From Clostridiales bacterium (GTDB lineage Bacteria > Bacillota > Clostridia > TANB77 > CAG-508), in the NCBI GenBank assembly GCA_003507395.1, contig DNVW01000013.1, positions 18,652-82,651 of the forward strand: DNA of 64,000 nt, in the 5' to 3' direction. Under the pieces are notes generated by a model, which was not told the origin of the DNA, ran no database searches, and saw only the letters and a list, made by a program, of their open reading frames with translations. This document shows, one piece after another, positions 45,283-54,072 of this stretch. The position numbers and the translations under genes were made by a program. Every line of letters starts with the position of its first letter. Within the stretch, counting starts at the first letter, position 1.

Positions 45283-46494
45283 ATGGAACAAAAGATTAAA
45301 TATCAATATACGTATTTTATATACCCATATATAATTGATGCAAATAAATATAATAAATATATGCTAAAGCTTATTAAAAATCCTAAATGTAAGTTGAAAA
45401 CATTTGACAAAATAAAAGATTTTGATATTTATACATATTTTCTTCCTAACATACGAGAGTATATGTTTTGGTCATTTGAATTGACAAATCAAAAAAGTAA
45501 TGAGCTAGAAAGAATGGACAATAAAATGAAGAGTACAATACTTTCAAATTATCCTTGTACAATGTTTGAATATGAATTAGAAAAAAATATACAGGGAAAA
45601 ATAGGAGAAGAAAACGGAATATTTTTTGACATTATAAAAATGGAAATTATATGTTTTAATACCGGAATATGTTTTATGACTTTTAAAACAGCTTTAAATG
45701 GTGAAAATAATCTAGATGATGTACTTAATTTTAATTATAAATTTAGAGATATAAATTCTAATTTATCTCAATTAAGAGAATATGAAAATATAAGAATACA
45801 GACAAGTGCATTTAAAGATATAAAAGAATTTTCGAGTTTAATAAAAGAAATAGCAGGAAGTAATACAGGAGCTAAAAAAATAAATGTAGATACAGAAAGA
45901 TTTGTTACATATTCATATATATGTTTAGATCAAAATTGCTGGAATGAGAATACAGATAATACTGTTTTAAACGAAAGATTTTTGAATTATGCAAATATAG
46001 CGAGTTCAAATTCTAAAATAAATAATAAGGTAAAAAAAATAGAACAAAAATATTTAAAGTATGGATTTACTAGTTGGAGCAATGTAGTAATGGCATCTGA
46101 TATAAATACAGAAAATTATACAAAATTGCCATTTGAATACGAAAATAAATATTTATATCATTATATATTTAATTTATATAAAAAAATATATTTGAAAAAA
46201 TTAATATATGAATTTAATATAAACAACAATTTTGAAAAAATTAAAGAACAATTTATAAATTTTACAAAATTTATTTGGATTCAAGAAATAACAAATGATG
46301 AAATAGGTATAGAAATAGAAGAAAAGGAAAAAGAAGCTTTGCTATTGGAGGAAACCTACTTAAAGCTTAAAAATAAATATGATATATTATATAAAAATTA
46401 TAATATAGAAAAAATTGCTAAAGGAAATAAAGTAATTGCAATAGTTGTAATTGGAATTTTTATTATTACTCTTATAAACTTACTAAGTAAATAA
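45283..46494 (+). CDS. Unrecognised tail-anchored membrane protein
   Basis: 403 residues with no signal peptide. Residues 1-210 look like a mixed alpha/beta domain rich in Tyr and Phe (YQYTYFIYPYIIDANKYNKY, then EYMFWSFELTN). Residues 260-370 are helical (YLYHYIFNLYKKIYLKKLIY). One C-terminal transmembrane helix (about 382-400) ends the chain. The layout of a soluble domain, long helices and a C-terminal membrane end is loosely like CorA channels, but there is no GMN motif and only one helix. AGGAGGAG lies 11 nt upstream of the ATG. It sits between the WG-repeat gene and acpS. No function is proposed. Confidence 0.8.
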   Translation: MEQKIKYQYTYFIYPYIIDANKYNKYMLKLIKNPKCKLKTFDKIKDFDIYTYFLPNIREYMFWSFELTNQKSNELERMDNKMKSTILSNYPCTMFEYELEKNIQGKIGEENGIFFDIIKMEIICFNTGICFMTFKTALNGENNLDDVLNFNYKFRDINSNLSQLREYENIRIQTSAFKDIKEFSSLIKEIAGSNTGAKKINVDTERFVTYSYICLDQNCWNENTDNTVLNERFLNYANIASSNSKINNKVKKIEQKYLKYGFTSWSNVVMASDINTENYTKLPFEYENKYLYHYIFNLYKKIYLKKLIYEFNINNNFEKIKEQFINFTKFIWIQEITNDEIGIEIEEKEKEALLLEETYLKLKNKYDILYKNYNIEKIAKGNKVIAIVVIGIFIITLINLLSK

Positions 46495-46513
46495 TATTTA
46501 TAAAGGGGTTAAA

Positions 46514-46891
46514 ATGGAAATAAGAACAGGCGTAGATATAATAGAAATAAGCAGGATAAAAGAGAGTATTGAGCAAATAGGACAAGTTTTTTTGGATAGA
46601 ATATATACAGAAAAAGAACAGGAATACTGTGAGAAATCCAATAAAATGAAATATCAACATTATGCAGCAAGATTTGCAGCAAAAGAAGCAATATTTAAAG
46701 CAATTTCTAAGAATATAAACGATACTTCTGATTGGGTGTGGAAAAATATAGAAATATATAATGATGAGCAGGGAAAGCCGATTGCTGATATTAGTAAATT
46801 AGAAATTAAAAATATAATTAGCATGGATTTAAGTATTTCTCATATAAAAGATTATGCATTAGCAAGTTTTACTTTGATTTTAGATAATTAA
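46514..46891 (+). CDS. acpS: Holo-acyl carrier protein synthase
   Basis: A 125-residue phosphopantetheinyl transferase that activates acyl carrier protein for lipid synthesis. The metal and CoA site residues are visible: GVDIIEISRI near the N-terminus and AARFAAKEAIFKAI near residue 55, with the SISHIKDYALA strand near the end. The length is normal. AAAGGGG lies 6 nt before the ATG. It is followed 18 nt later by tatD. Confidence 0.95.
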   Translation: MEIRTGVDIIEISRIKESIEQIGQVFLDRIYTEKEQEYCEKSNKMKYQHYAARFAAKEAIFKAISKNINDTSDWVWKNIEIYNDEQGKPIADISKLEIKNIISMDLSISHIKDYALASFTLILDN

Positions 46892-46909
46892 AAAAAGGAA
46901 AAAAGAAAA

Positions 46910-47671
46910 ATGGAATTTTTTGATTCGCATTCACACTACAATGATGAAAAATTTGATGAAGATAGAGAACAGATATTAGAAGAAATATACAAAGCAGGAG
47001 TAACAAAAGTAATTGTGGCAGGATATGATATAAATTCATCTAAAAAGGCAGTGGACTTATCTAAAAAATATAAATATATATACGCAATATGTGGAATATC
47101 TCCAAATGATATTGCAGAAACAGAAAATGAAATAAAACAACAAATTGAGCAAATAGAAAAAATAGCACAATCCACAAAAATAGTAGGAATTGGGGAAATC
47201 GGGCTTGATTATTATTGGAACAAGGAAAATAAAGAGCTACAAAAAAAGGCATTTATAAATCAAATAAAATTAGCAGATAAAATGGATTTACCAATTATAA
47301 TACACTCAAGAGAAGCGGTAATGGATACAATACAAATATTAAAAGAAAATACTCCAAAAAGAAAGGGAGTTTTTCATTGTTGTCCTTTAAATATAGAACT
47401 AGTAAAAGAAGGTTTAAAATTAGGCTTTTACATATCACTAGCAGGGCCAATAACATTTAAAAATTCAAAAAATGCAGATGAAATAATACAAATGATACCA
47501 TTAGAAAAAATGCTTATAGAAACAGATAGCCCCTACTTAGCACCAGAGCCAAATAGGGGAACAAGAAATGATTCGAGAAATTTAAAATATTTAGTAGAAA
47601 AAATAGCACAAGTAAAACAAAGAGAGCCAGAAGAAATAGCAAGAATAACATATAATAATTGGAAATTATAA
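46910..47671 (+). CDS. tatD: TatD-family metal-dependent DNase
   Basis: A 253-residue TIM-barrel hydrolase. Members cleave DNA with 3'-5' exonuclease activity and may act in DNA quality control. The metal ligands appear as FDSHSHYND, GEIGLDYYW, IIHSREA, GVFHCC and IETDSPYLAPEP. The length fits the family well. It has its usual adenine-rich ribosome site (AAAAAAGGAAAA). It converges with htpX, 12 nt between the two stop codons, and no terminator is visible in that gap. Confidence 0.95.
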   Translation: MEFFDSHSHYNDEKFDEDREQILEEIYKAGVTKVIVAGYDINSSKKAVDLSKKYKYIYAICGISPNDIAETENEIKQQIEQIEKIAQSTKIVGIGEIGLDYYWNKENKELQKKAFINQIKLADKMDLPIIIHSREAVMDTIQILKENTPKRKGVFHCCPLNIELVKEGLKLGFYISLAGPITFKNSKNADEIIQMIPLEKMLIETDSPYLAPEPNRGTRNDSRNLKYLVEKIAQVKQREPEEIARITYNNWKL

Positions 47672-47683
47672 GGCAAATATAGA

Positions 47684-48574
47684 CTACATAAGTTTCTTTA
47701 TTGCTTCTATTCTAGCACTTATAGAAGGGTGAGTTGACAATAAATCACTCTTCTCTTTTTGGTCTTTCTTAAATGGATTTGTGAAAAACATATGTGCAGT
47801 TGCATTATTAGCCTTACTAAATTCTGAATCGTCAGAATCCAATTTTTGTAACGCAGAAATAAAAGCATCTGGATTTCTAGTAAATTCAACAGCACTAGCA
47901 TCTGCCAAGAATTCTCGACGCCTTGAAAGAGCTAACTTCATTAATTGAGCAAAAACAGGTCCTAAAATTAAGCAAATAAATCCTAAAATCATGATAATAA
48001 AATTGCCTTTAGAATTACTATCATTATCTTTGCGATTTATCAAATAAAATCTTCTAGACATTAAATCTGAAAGCATAACGATAAATCCAACCATAACAGT
48101 TACTACGGCAGAAAGTAAAATATCATAATTTTTAATATGACCTAATTCATGTGCTATAACACCTTCTAACTCATAATAATCTAATTTTTCTAAAAGACCT
48201 GTAGTAACACAAACTACAGCATTTTTTGGATTTCTGCCAGTAGCAAAAGCATTTGGTTGAGAACTTTCAACAATATATAATCTAGGCCTGTATTCTAATC
48301 CAGAAGATATCATAAGCCCATCTAAAATATTTATTAATTTTTTATTTTCTTCTGGAGTTGCTAGCCTTGCACCATTTAAACTTAGAACAATTTTATCACT
48401 AAAATAATATGAGCACCAAGAAGACAGAATTGAAAAAGTAAGTGCTATAATTATTGAAATAGTACCTAAATTAAAAGACATACAAATATAATATACTATT
48501 AATGTTATCATTAATATAAAAATAGATATGATAAATCCTGTTTTTATTTTATTTTTCTTTATATCTTCATACAT
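47684..48574 (-). CDS. htpX: HtpX-like membrane zinc metalloprotease
   Basis: A 296-residue M48-family protease in the membrane, probably for quality control of membrane proteins. It has two N-terminal helices, the zinc motif VIAHELGHIKNYD, two further helices, and the third ligand region RRREFLADASAV. STHPSISARIEAI near the end is typical of HtpX. The start was set at 48574, where GAGGTG lies 7 nt upstream; a longer frame to 48694 would overlap lemA. The lemA gene lies 103 nt upstream on the same strand, a common pairing. Confidence 0.95.
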   Translation of the reverse strand: MYEDIKKNKIKTGFIISIFILMITLIVYYICMSFNLGTISIIIALTFSILSSWCSYYFSDKIVLSLNGARLATPEENKKLINILDGLMISSGLEYRPRLYIVESSQPNAFATGRNPKNAVVCVTTGLLEKLDYYELEGVIAHELGHIKNYDILLSAVVTVMVGFIVMLSDLMSRRFYLINRKDNDSNSKGNFIIMILGFICLILGPVFAQLMKLALSRRREFLADASAVEFTRNPDAFISALQKLDSDDSEFSKANNATAHMFFTNPFKKDQKEKSDLLSTHPSISARIEAIKKLM

Positions 48575-48677
48575 ATATTTACACCTCAAATAAAAATAAT
48601 ATAATGCCTTATTTCTCAAATAAAACATTATATCATTATTTTTAAATATTATATTTTTAGAGAAATATCTCCAAGTT

Positions 48678-49232
48678 TTAGTTATTAAAATCAACTTTTA
48701 CATTTTTTCTAGCTTCTGCACTATCTACTTCAAATAAAGTTTCAGTAGTAAAATTAAACATTCCAGCAATAATGTTTGAAGGGAATAATTGTAATTTTGT
48801 GTTATATTTTGTTACTGTATCATTATAAAACTGCCTTGAGTATGAAATTTTATTTTCTGTATTTGCTAATTCTTGTTGTAATTCAGTAAAGTTTTGATTT
48901 GCCTTTAAATCTGGATAACTTTCAGAAACAGCCATAATGGTTTTTAAACTTTCAGAAAGTTGTGTATCTAATTCTGACTTTTCTGTTACAGTCTTTGCAT
49001 TTGCCCAAGATGTACGAAGTTCAGCTATTTTTGTTAAAACCTCACTTTCATGTCCCATATATCCTTTAACAGTTTCAACTAAATTAGGAATTAAATCAAA
49101 TCTTCTTTGTAATTGTACTTCTATTTGACTCCAAGCATTTTTAACTCTTTGTCTTAAAGTTACAAGACTATTATATATACTTATAACAAATATAACTAAA
49201 AGAATTACAATAATAAAAATAATCCATCCCAT
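48678..49232 (-). CDS. LemA family protein
   Basis: A 184-residue protein with one N-terminal transmembrane helix (residues 2-20) and a helical domain. The family signature shows as NSLVTLRQRVKNAWSQIEVQ, RRFDLIPNLVETVKGY and SRQFYNDTVTKYN with NIIAGMFNF at the end. The function is unknown; the family often sits with HtpX. AAGGAGG precedes the ATG by 9 nt. A sigma-A promoter lies at 49263-49291. Confidence 0.95.
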   Translation of the reverse strand: MGWIIFIIVILLVIFVISIYNSLVTLRQRVKNAWSQIEVQLQRRFDLIPNLVETVKGYMGHESEVLTKIAELRTSWANAKTVTEKSELDTQLSESLKTIMAVSESYPDLKANQNFTELQQELANTENKISYSRQFYNDTVTKYNTKLQLFPSNIIAGMFNFTTETLFEVDSAEARKNVKVDFNN

Positions 49233-49262
49233 AATTTGGACCTCCTTAAATAGTATAGATAT

Positions 49263-49291
49263 ATACTACCATATATATTTTGTAAATTCAA
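49263..49291 (-). promoter_or_regulatory. Promoter of lemA-htpX
   Basis: Minus strand TTGAAT (49291-49286), 17-bp spacer, TAGTAT (49268-49263) with a TG extension in front. Confidence 0.65.
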
Positions 49292-49410
49292 TGAAATGCT
49301 GAAAAATTTACAAAAAAGGCACAATTAAGCGGAACTATGACATACATAAATATAAAGTAAATGTTTAATTTTCACAAAATGGTAAAAAATATAATAAAAG
49401 GAGGGAACAG

Positions 49411-50538
49411 ATGGAAGCATATGTTGCAAGAAGGAGAAAGAAGAACGGAAAAAATAAAATATTAGTAGCATTTGTTTTCTTATTAATCATCGCCAGTGGT
49501 ATAATTCTATATAAATTTTATGAGAAAATAGAGGTAGAAGAATTAGATAAAGGGTCAGAAGCTGTGAGAACTTTAAGAACATTGGATGAGGAAAAAGAAG
49601 AACAAAAAGAAGTAGTAGATGTAATAGCACAAGCTACTTCTAGTGTTGTAGGAATTTCAAAAGTTAAAAATATAGGTAGTACAATTTTTTTGAAAGATGG
49701 TAGTTCAAAATTGGGCTTGGGGACAGGACTAATAGTAACAGATAATGGGTATATATTAACAAATGCACATGTTTCTGGGGAAAAATATAGTACGTGCTAT
49801 GTTACATTAGAAACAGGAGAAGTTTTTACAGGAAATGTTGTGTGGTCAGACATGGATGTGGATTTAGCAATTCTTAAGATATCAGCTAAAAATTTAATAT
49901 ATGCAAAATTAGGAGATTCAGATAATATTAAAGTCGGAGAAAAGGTGTATGCAATTGGAAATCCTATTGGATTTGAATTTGAAAGAACTGTTACATCTGG
50001 AATAATAAGTGCAATAGATAGAACAATTAAAATTGAAGAAGATGAAAATTCATATATGAGTAATTTAATTCAAACAGATGCAACAATTAATTTAGGAAAT
50101 AGCGGTGGACCACTAATAAATATAGATGGAGAAGTAGTAGGAATAAATACACTTAAAATAACTTCAGCAGAAGGAATTAGTTTTGCTGTACCTATAAATC
50201 TTGTTAAAACAATAATAGAAAAATTTGCAACTCAAGGAAAATTTGAAGAAGCAAGTATAGGAATATTTGCATATGACAAAAATGTAATACCATATATAGA
50301 TAATAATTTAAAATTTAATACAGGAATATATGTGGTTCAAATTGATAGAAATTCTTCGGCATATAATTCTGGATTAAGAGAAAAAGACGTAATAATACAA
50401 ATAGACAATATTAATTTAAAAAAAATGTGTGATTTAAGAAGATATATATATACAAAAAATATTGGGGATGAAGTTATTTTAAAGATATTAAGAAATAACA
50501 CAGAAAAAGAAATAAAAATGACTTTAATAAAAAAATAG
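49411..50538 (+). CDS. HtrA/DegP-type membrane-anchored serine protease
   Basis: A 375-residue S1C protease with one N-terminal helix (residues about 16-34), so the catalytic domain faces outside. The triad is His120 (LTNAHVS), Asp151 (DMDVDLAIL) and Ser231 (LGNSGGPL). A C-terminal PDZ domain covers about residues 285-375 (YVVQIDRNSSAYNSGLREKD). It should degrade or refold damaged exported proteins. AAAGGAGGG lies 6 nt before the ATG. The Rieske flavoprotein follows 13 nt later, suggesting one operon. Confidence 0.93.
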   Translation: MEAYVARRRKKNGKNKILVAFVFLLIIASGIILYKFYEKIEVEELDKGSEAVRTLRTLDEEKEEQKEVVDVIAQATSSVVGISKVKNIGSTIFLKDGSSKLGLGTGLIVTDNGYILTNAHVSGEKYSTCYVTLETGEVFTGNVVWSDMDVDLAILKISAKNLIYAKLGDSDNIKVGEKVYAIGNPIGFEFERTVTSGIISAIDRTIKIEEDENSYMSNLIQTDATINLGNSGGPLINIDGEVVGINTLKITSAEGISFAVPINLVKTIIEKFATQGKFEEASIGIFAYDKNVIPYIDNNLKFNTGIYVVQIDRNSSAYNSGLREKDVIIQIDNINLKKMCDLRRYIYTKNIGDEVILKILRNNTEKEIKMTLIKK

Positions 50539-50551
50539 AAGGAGAATGTTT

Positions 50552-52036
50552 ATGATGTCGTATTGGTTAGAAAGCACAAAAGATAACAGAAAAGAATTTG
50601 ACAAATTAGAAAAAGACATAAATACAGATGTATGTATAATAGGAGGGGGACTTACAGGTTTAACAACAGCATATTATTTAAAAAATAGTGGCTTAAATGT
50701 AGTACTTTTGGAAAAAGATAAGTTGTGTAATCACACAAGTGGTAATACAACAGCTAAAATTACAAGTCAGCATCACTTATTCTACAAATATTTAGTAGAT
50801 TTAAAAGGAAAAGAATTTGCAAAACAATATTTGAAGGCAAATGAAGAAGCAATAAAAAATATAGAAACAATTATAAAAGAAGAAAATATACAATGTGATT
50901 TTGAATATCAAGACTCATATGTATTTACTCAAAAGTTAGATGAAATATCCAAAATAAAAGATGAAATAGAAGCACTTAAGTCAATAGGTTTTGATAGTGA
51001 ATTTGTAGAACAAATAGAACTACCTATAAAGATATTGGGAGCTATAAAATTTAAGAAACAAGCACAATTTCATCCTTTAAAATATGCAATAGGGTTAGTT
51101 AATGCAATGCCAAATATCAATATATATGAAAATACAAAAGTAGTAGACTTAAAAAAAGAAGAAGAAAGATATATTGTAATAACAGAAAAAAACTATAAAA
51201 TAAATTGTAAACAGGTTGTTATTGCAACACATTATCCTATAATAAATGTACCAGGATATTATTTCTTAAAAATGTACCAGTCAATGTCATATTTGATTGC
51301 AATAAAAACAAATGAAAAAAGTTTTAATGGTATGTATATAAATAGCGAAGAACCAACAATCTCGTTTAGAAGACAAGATGATTTAATTCTAATTGGTGGA
51401 AATGACCATAAGACGGGGGCTAAAATTGATTTATCCAATGCATACAAATTTTTAGAAGATATTGCAAAAAATATGTATCCAGACTGTGAAATTAAGTATA
51501 GATGGCATACAGAAGATTGCATTTCTCTGGACAAAATACCATATATAGGTAAATTTTCATCAATAATGCCAAATGTATATGTAGGAACTGGGTACAAAAA
51601 GTGGGGAATGACTTTTTCAAATATCGCAGGAAAAATAATATCTGATATGATATTAGAAAAAACAAATAAATATCAAGAAATTTTTAAAGCAACACGAATA
51701 GAGCCAATAAAAAATATAAAAGAAGTAGAAAATATGCTGAAAGAAACAACACATTCACTTTTATTAAATAAGTTAGATATACCAAAAGCAACAATAGAAG
51801 ACATTAAAAATGATGAGGGGAAAATAGTAGAAGCAGATGGAAATAAAGTAGGAATATACAAAGATAAGGATGGAAATTTATTTGCCATTAAACCTGTTTG
51901 TACACACTTAGGATGTGAATTATCTTGGAATAATTTAGCTAAAACGTGGGATTGCCCATGCCATGGTTCAAGATTTACTTATACAGGAGAATCAATTTAT
52001 GAACCAAGTATAAAAAATTTAAAATTAATAAACTAA
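50552..52036 (+). CDS. FAD-dependent oxidoreductase with Rieske 2Fe-2S domain
   Basis: A 494-residue two-domain protein. The N-terminal DAO-type flavin domain has the dinucleotide motif CIIGGGLTGLTTAYYL near residue 32 and TSGNTTAKITSQHH. The C-terminal Rieske domain carries Cys450-x-His452 (CTHLGC) and Cys468-x2-His471 (CPCHGSRF), ligands of a 2Fe-2S cluster. Such fusions exist in Clostridia and Bacillus; the substrate is unknown. The start was set at 50552 for AAGGAG 7 nt upstream (50546 overlaps the ribosome site). It shares an operon with the HtrA gene. Confidence 0.93.
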   Translation: MMSYWLESTKDNRKEFDKLEKDINTDVCIIGGGLTGLTTAYYLKNSGLNVVLLEKDKLCNHTSGNTTAKITSQHHLFYKYLVDLKGKEFAKQYLKANEEAIKNIETIIKEENIQCDFEYQDSYVFTQKLDEISKIKDEIEALKSIGFDSEFVEQIELPIKILGAIKFKKQAQFHPLKYAIGLVNAMPNINIYENTKVVDLKKEEERYIVITEKNYKINCKQVVIATHYPIINVPGYYFLKMYQSMSYLIAIKTNEKSFNGMYINSEEPTISFRRQDDLILIGGNDHKTGAKIDLSNAYKFLEDIAKNMYPDCEIKYRWHTEDCISLDKIPYIGKFSSIMPNVYVGTGYKKWGMTFSNIAGKIISDMILEKTNKYQEIFKATRIEPIKNIKEVENMLKETTHSLLLNKLDIPKATIEDIKNDEGKIVEADGNKVGIYKDKDGNLFAIKPVCTHLGCELSWNNLAKTWDCPCHGSRFTYTGESIYEPSIKNLKLIN

Positions 52037-52149
52037 AAAATGTCATATTTAGTGTACAAGCCACATATAATATAGTATTGAAAAAATAATAAAAATAGAC
52101 AAAATATATAAAAGGCATAGCTAAGCACTTTTGACAGAATCAGCAAAAT

Positions 52150-52178
52150 TTGACATATATTCTAAAAAATGGTATAAT
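52150..52178 (+). promoter_or_regulatory. Consensus promoter of the G5/3D protein gene
   Basis: TTGACA (52150-52155), 17-bp spacer, TATAAT (52173-52178). Both boxes are perfect. Confidence 0.9.
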
Positions 52179-52214
52179 ATAATTGTTGCTTTTAAAGGAG
52201 GGAACAAATTTCTT

Positions 52215-53219
52215 ATGAAAAATGATGAAAAAGCGTCAATATCGCTGAAAAGAATCATTGCCATAAGCATAATATTTTTATTTTTAACAGGTATAGCTGT
52301 AGTAGCAGGAAATGTAAAACTAAATAATGTTAAAATAATATTATCAAGTGGTTATGAAATGAATGTATTAACTGCAAAAACTAAAGTTTCAGAAATATTA
52401 GACGAAAACCATATTATAATATTAGAAGATGAAAAAGTAATTCCAGATTTAGAAGAAGAGCTTTCATCAAATAATACTATAAAAATATTTAAAAATACAG
52501 ATGAAGAAATAGAAATAGCTACGGAAATCGAAAGTTCAGCAAATGTTAAAACAGAAGACCTACTAAAGAATTATGAACAGATAGTAGAAAAAATAGTTAC
52601 AGAAGAAGTAAAAATACCATATGAAACAATTACTAAAGATGTATCAACAGGTTCTAGTGCAAAACAAGATAAAATAATACAGTATGGTGTTGATGGATTA
52701 AAAAGAGTAACATATAAAATAAAATATCAAAACAATATAGAGATAGAGAAAACAGAAATTTCTAGCGAGATTATTAAAGAACCTATAGACAAAATAGTTG
52801 AGATTAGAACTAAACAAATAACTTCAAGAAGTTCAACCTTTAGAGAAGCATCTACAAACCCAGCTTTAACAGCTTCTACAACATTAGCAAAAAGAGTAGA
52901 AGGGATAACGCCTAAAGTTGCAACGTTCAATACTTCTGCATATTGCCCATGTATGAGTTGTTGTGGTAAAACAAATGGTATAACAGCATCTGGAGCACCT
53001 GCATCAGAATGGTACACATTAGCAGCAGGTTCAGTATATCCAATAGGAACAGTTATATATATACCATATTTTAAAGATAAACCAAATGGTGGTTGGTTCG
53101 TAGTTCAAGATAGAGGTGGAGCAATTTCAAGTGATAGATTAGACATTTTCTATGATTCACACAGTGCAGCATTACAATTTGGTAGAAGATATTTAGAATG
53201 TTACGTATATGAGTTTTAA
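52215..53219 (+). CDS. G5 and 3D domain cell-wall protein (YabE/RpfB-like)
   Basis: A 334-residue protein with one N-terminal membrane helix (about 14-32), a DUF348-type segment (KIILSSGYEMNVLTAKTKV), a G5 domain (KIPYETITKDVSTGSSAKQD), and a C-terminal 3D domain with a probable lytic transglycosylase fold. Key features are the CPCMSCCGKT cysteines, the AAGSVYPIGTVIYIP strand, and the acidic VQDRGG..SDRLDIF residues that name the 3D family. It should act on peptidoglycan outside the cell. AAAGGAGGG lies 12 nt before the ATG; a longer frame from 52131 starts inside the promoter. Confidence 0.92.
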   Translation: MKNDEKASISLKRIIAISIIFLFLTGIAVVAGNVKLNNVKIILSSGYEMNVLTAKTKVSEILDENHIIILEDEKVIPDLEEELSSNNTIKIFKNTDEEIEIATEIESSANVKTEDLLKNYEQIVEKIVTEEVKIPYETITKDVSTGSSAKQDKIIQYGVDGLKRVTYKIKYQNNIEIEKTEISSEIIKEPIDKIVEIRTKQITSRSSTFREASTNPALTASTTLAKRVEGITPKVATFNTSAYCPCMSCCGKTNGITASGAPASEWYTLAAGSVYPIGTVIYIPYFKDKPNGGWFVVQDRGGAISSDRLDIFYDSHSAALQFGRRYLECYVYEF

Positions 53220-53250
53220 AAAAGGCACTTGCATATAAGTGCCTTTTTTG
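53218..53250 (+). terminator. Terminator of the G5/3D gene
   Basis: AAAAAAGGCACTT (53218-53230) pairs perfectly with AAGTGCCTTTTTT (53237-53249). It overlaps the TAA stop codon. Confidence 0.93.
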
Positions 53251-53291
53251 ATATTATAATACAAGTTAAAATAGAAATGGAATGAGAAAAT

Positions 53292-54059
53292 ATGAAACTA
53301 ATATCTTGGAATGTTAATGGATTAAGAGCAAATATAACAAAAGGATTTGAAAAATTTTTTAAAGAAGTAGATGCAGATATTTTTTGCATACAAGAAACGA
53401 AAATGCAAGAAGAACAGATAGATATAACCATTCAAGAATTATTTAAAAGTTATAATCAATATTGGAATAGCGCTGTAAAAAAAGGATATTCAGGTACTGC
53501 AATCTTTAGTAAAAAAAAGCCAATAAAAGTTACATATGGAATTGGAATAGAAGAACATGACAAAGAAGGAAGAATTATAACACTTGAATTTGAGGAATTT
53601 TTTATTGTAAATTGCTATACTCCAAATTCAAAACGAGAATTAGAAAGATTAGATTATAGAATGACTTGGGAGGATGAAATACGCAAATATCTATTAAAAC
53701 TAGATAAAATAAAGCCTGTAATATATTGTGGAGATTTAAATGTAGCACATAAAGAAATTGATTTAAAAAATCCAAAAACAAATAGAAGAAATGCAGGTTT
53801 TACAGATGAAGAAAGAGGTAAAATGACAGAATTGTTAGAAGCAGGATTTACAGATACTTTTAGATATTTATATCCAGATAAAGAAAATGCTTATTCTTGG
53901 TGGTCATATATGGCAAAAGCAAGGGAAAAAAATATAGGTTGGAGAATAGACTATTTTATAGTATCCAAATCTATCGAAAATAAAATAGAAGATTCGATAA
54001 TATATTCGGAAGTTATGGGAAGTGATCATTGCCCAGTAGGATTAAAAATTAAAATATGA
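53292..54059 (+). CDS. xth: Exodeoxyribonuclease III (AP endonuclease)
   Basis: A 255-residue base-excision repair nuclease that cuts at abasic sites. The ExoIII motifs are complete: SWNVNGLRAN, CIQETK (catalytic Glu), CGDLNVAHKEIDL (Asp/Asn), GWRIDYF and GSDHCPVGL (catalytic His). The length is normal for the ExoA group. The ATG is preceded by AATGGAATGAG, a weak ribosome site. The permease gene follows 13 nt later. Confidence 0.96.
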   Translation: MKLISWNVNGLRANITKGFEKFFKEVDADIFCIQETKMQEEQIDITIQELFKSYNQYWNSAVKKGYSGTAIFSKKKPIKVTYGIGIEEHDKEGRIITLEFEEFFIVNCYTPNSKRELERLDYRMTWEDEIRKYLLKLDKIKPVIYCGDLNVAHKEIDLKNPKTNRRNAGFTDEERGKMTELLEAGFTDTFRYLYPDKENAYSWWSYMAKAREKNIGWRIDYFIVSKSIENKIEDSIIYSEVMGSDHCPVGLKIKI

Positions 54060-54072
54060 AAGGATAAAAAAT

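Noticed and set aside
52131..52214. A longer N-terminus for the G5/3D protein
   Set aside because: The frame starts upstream of the promoter boxes at 52150-52178, so it would not be transcribed from them.
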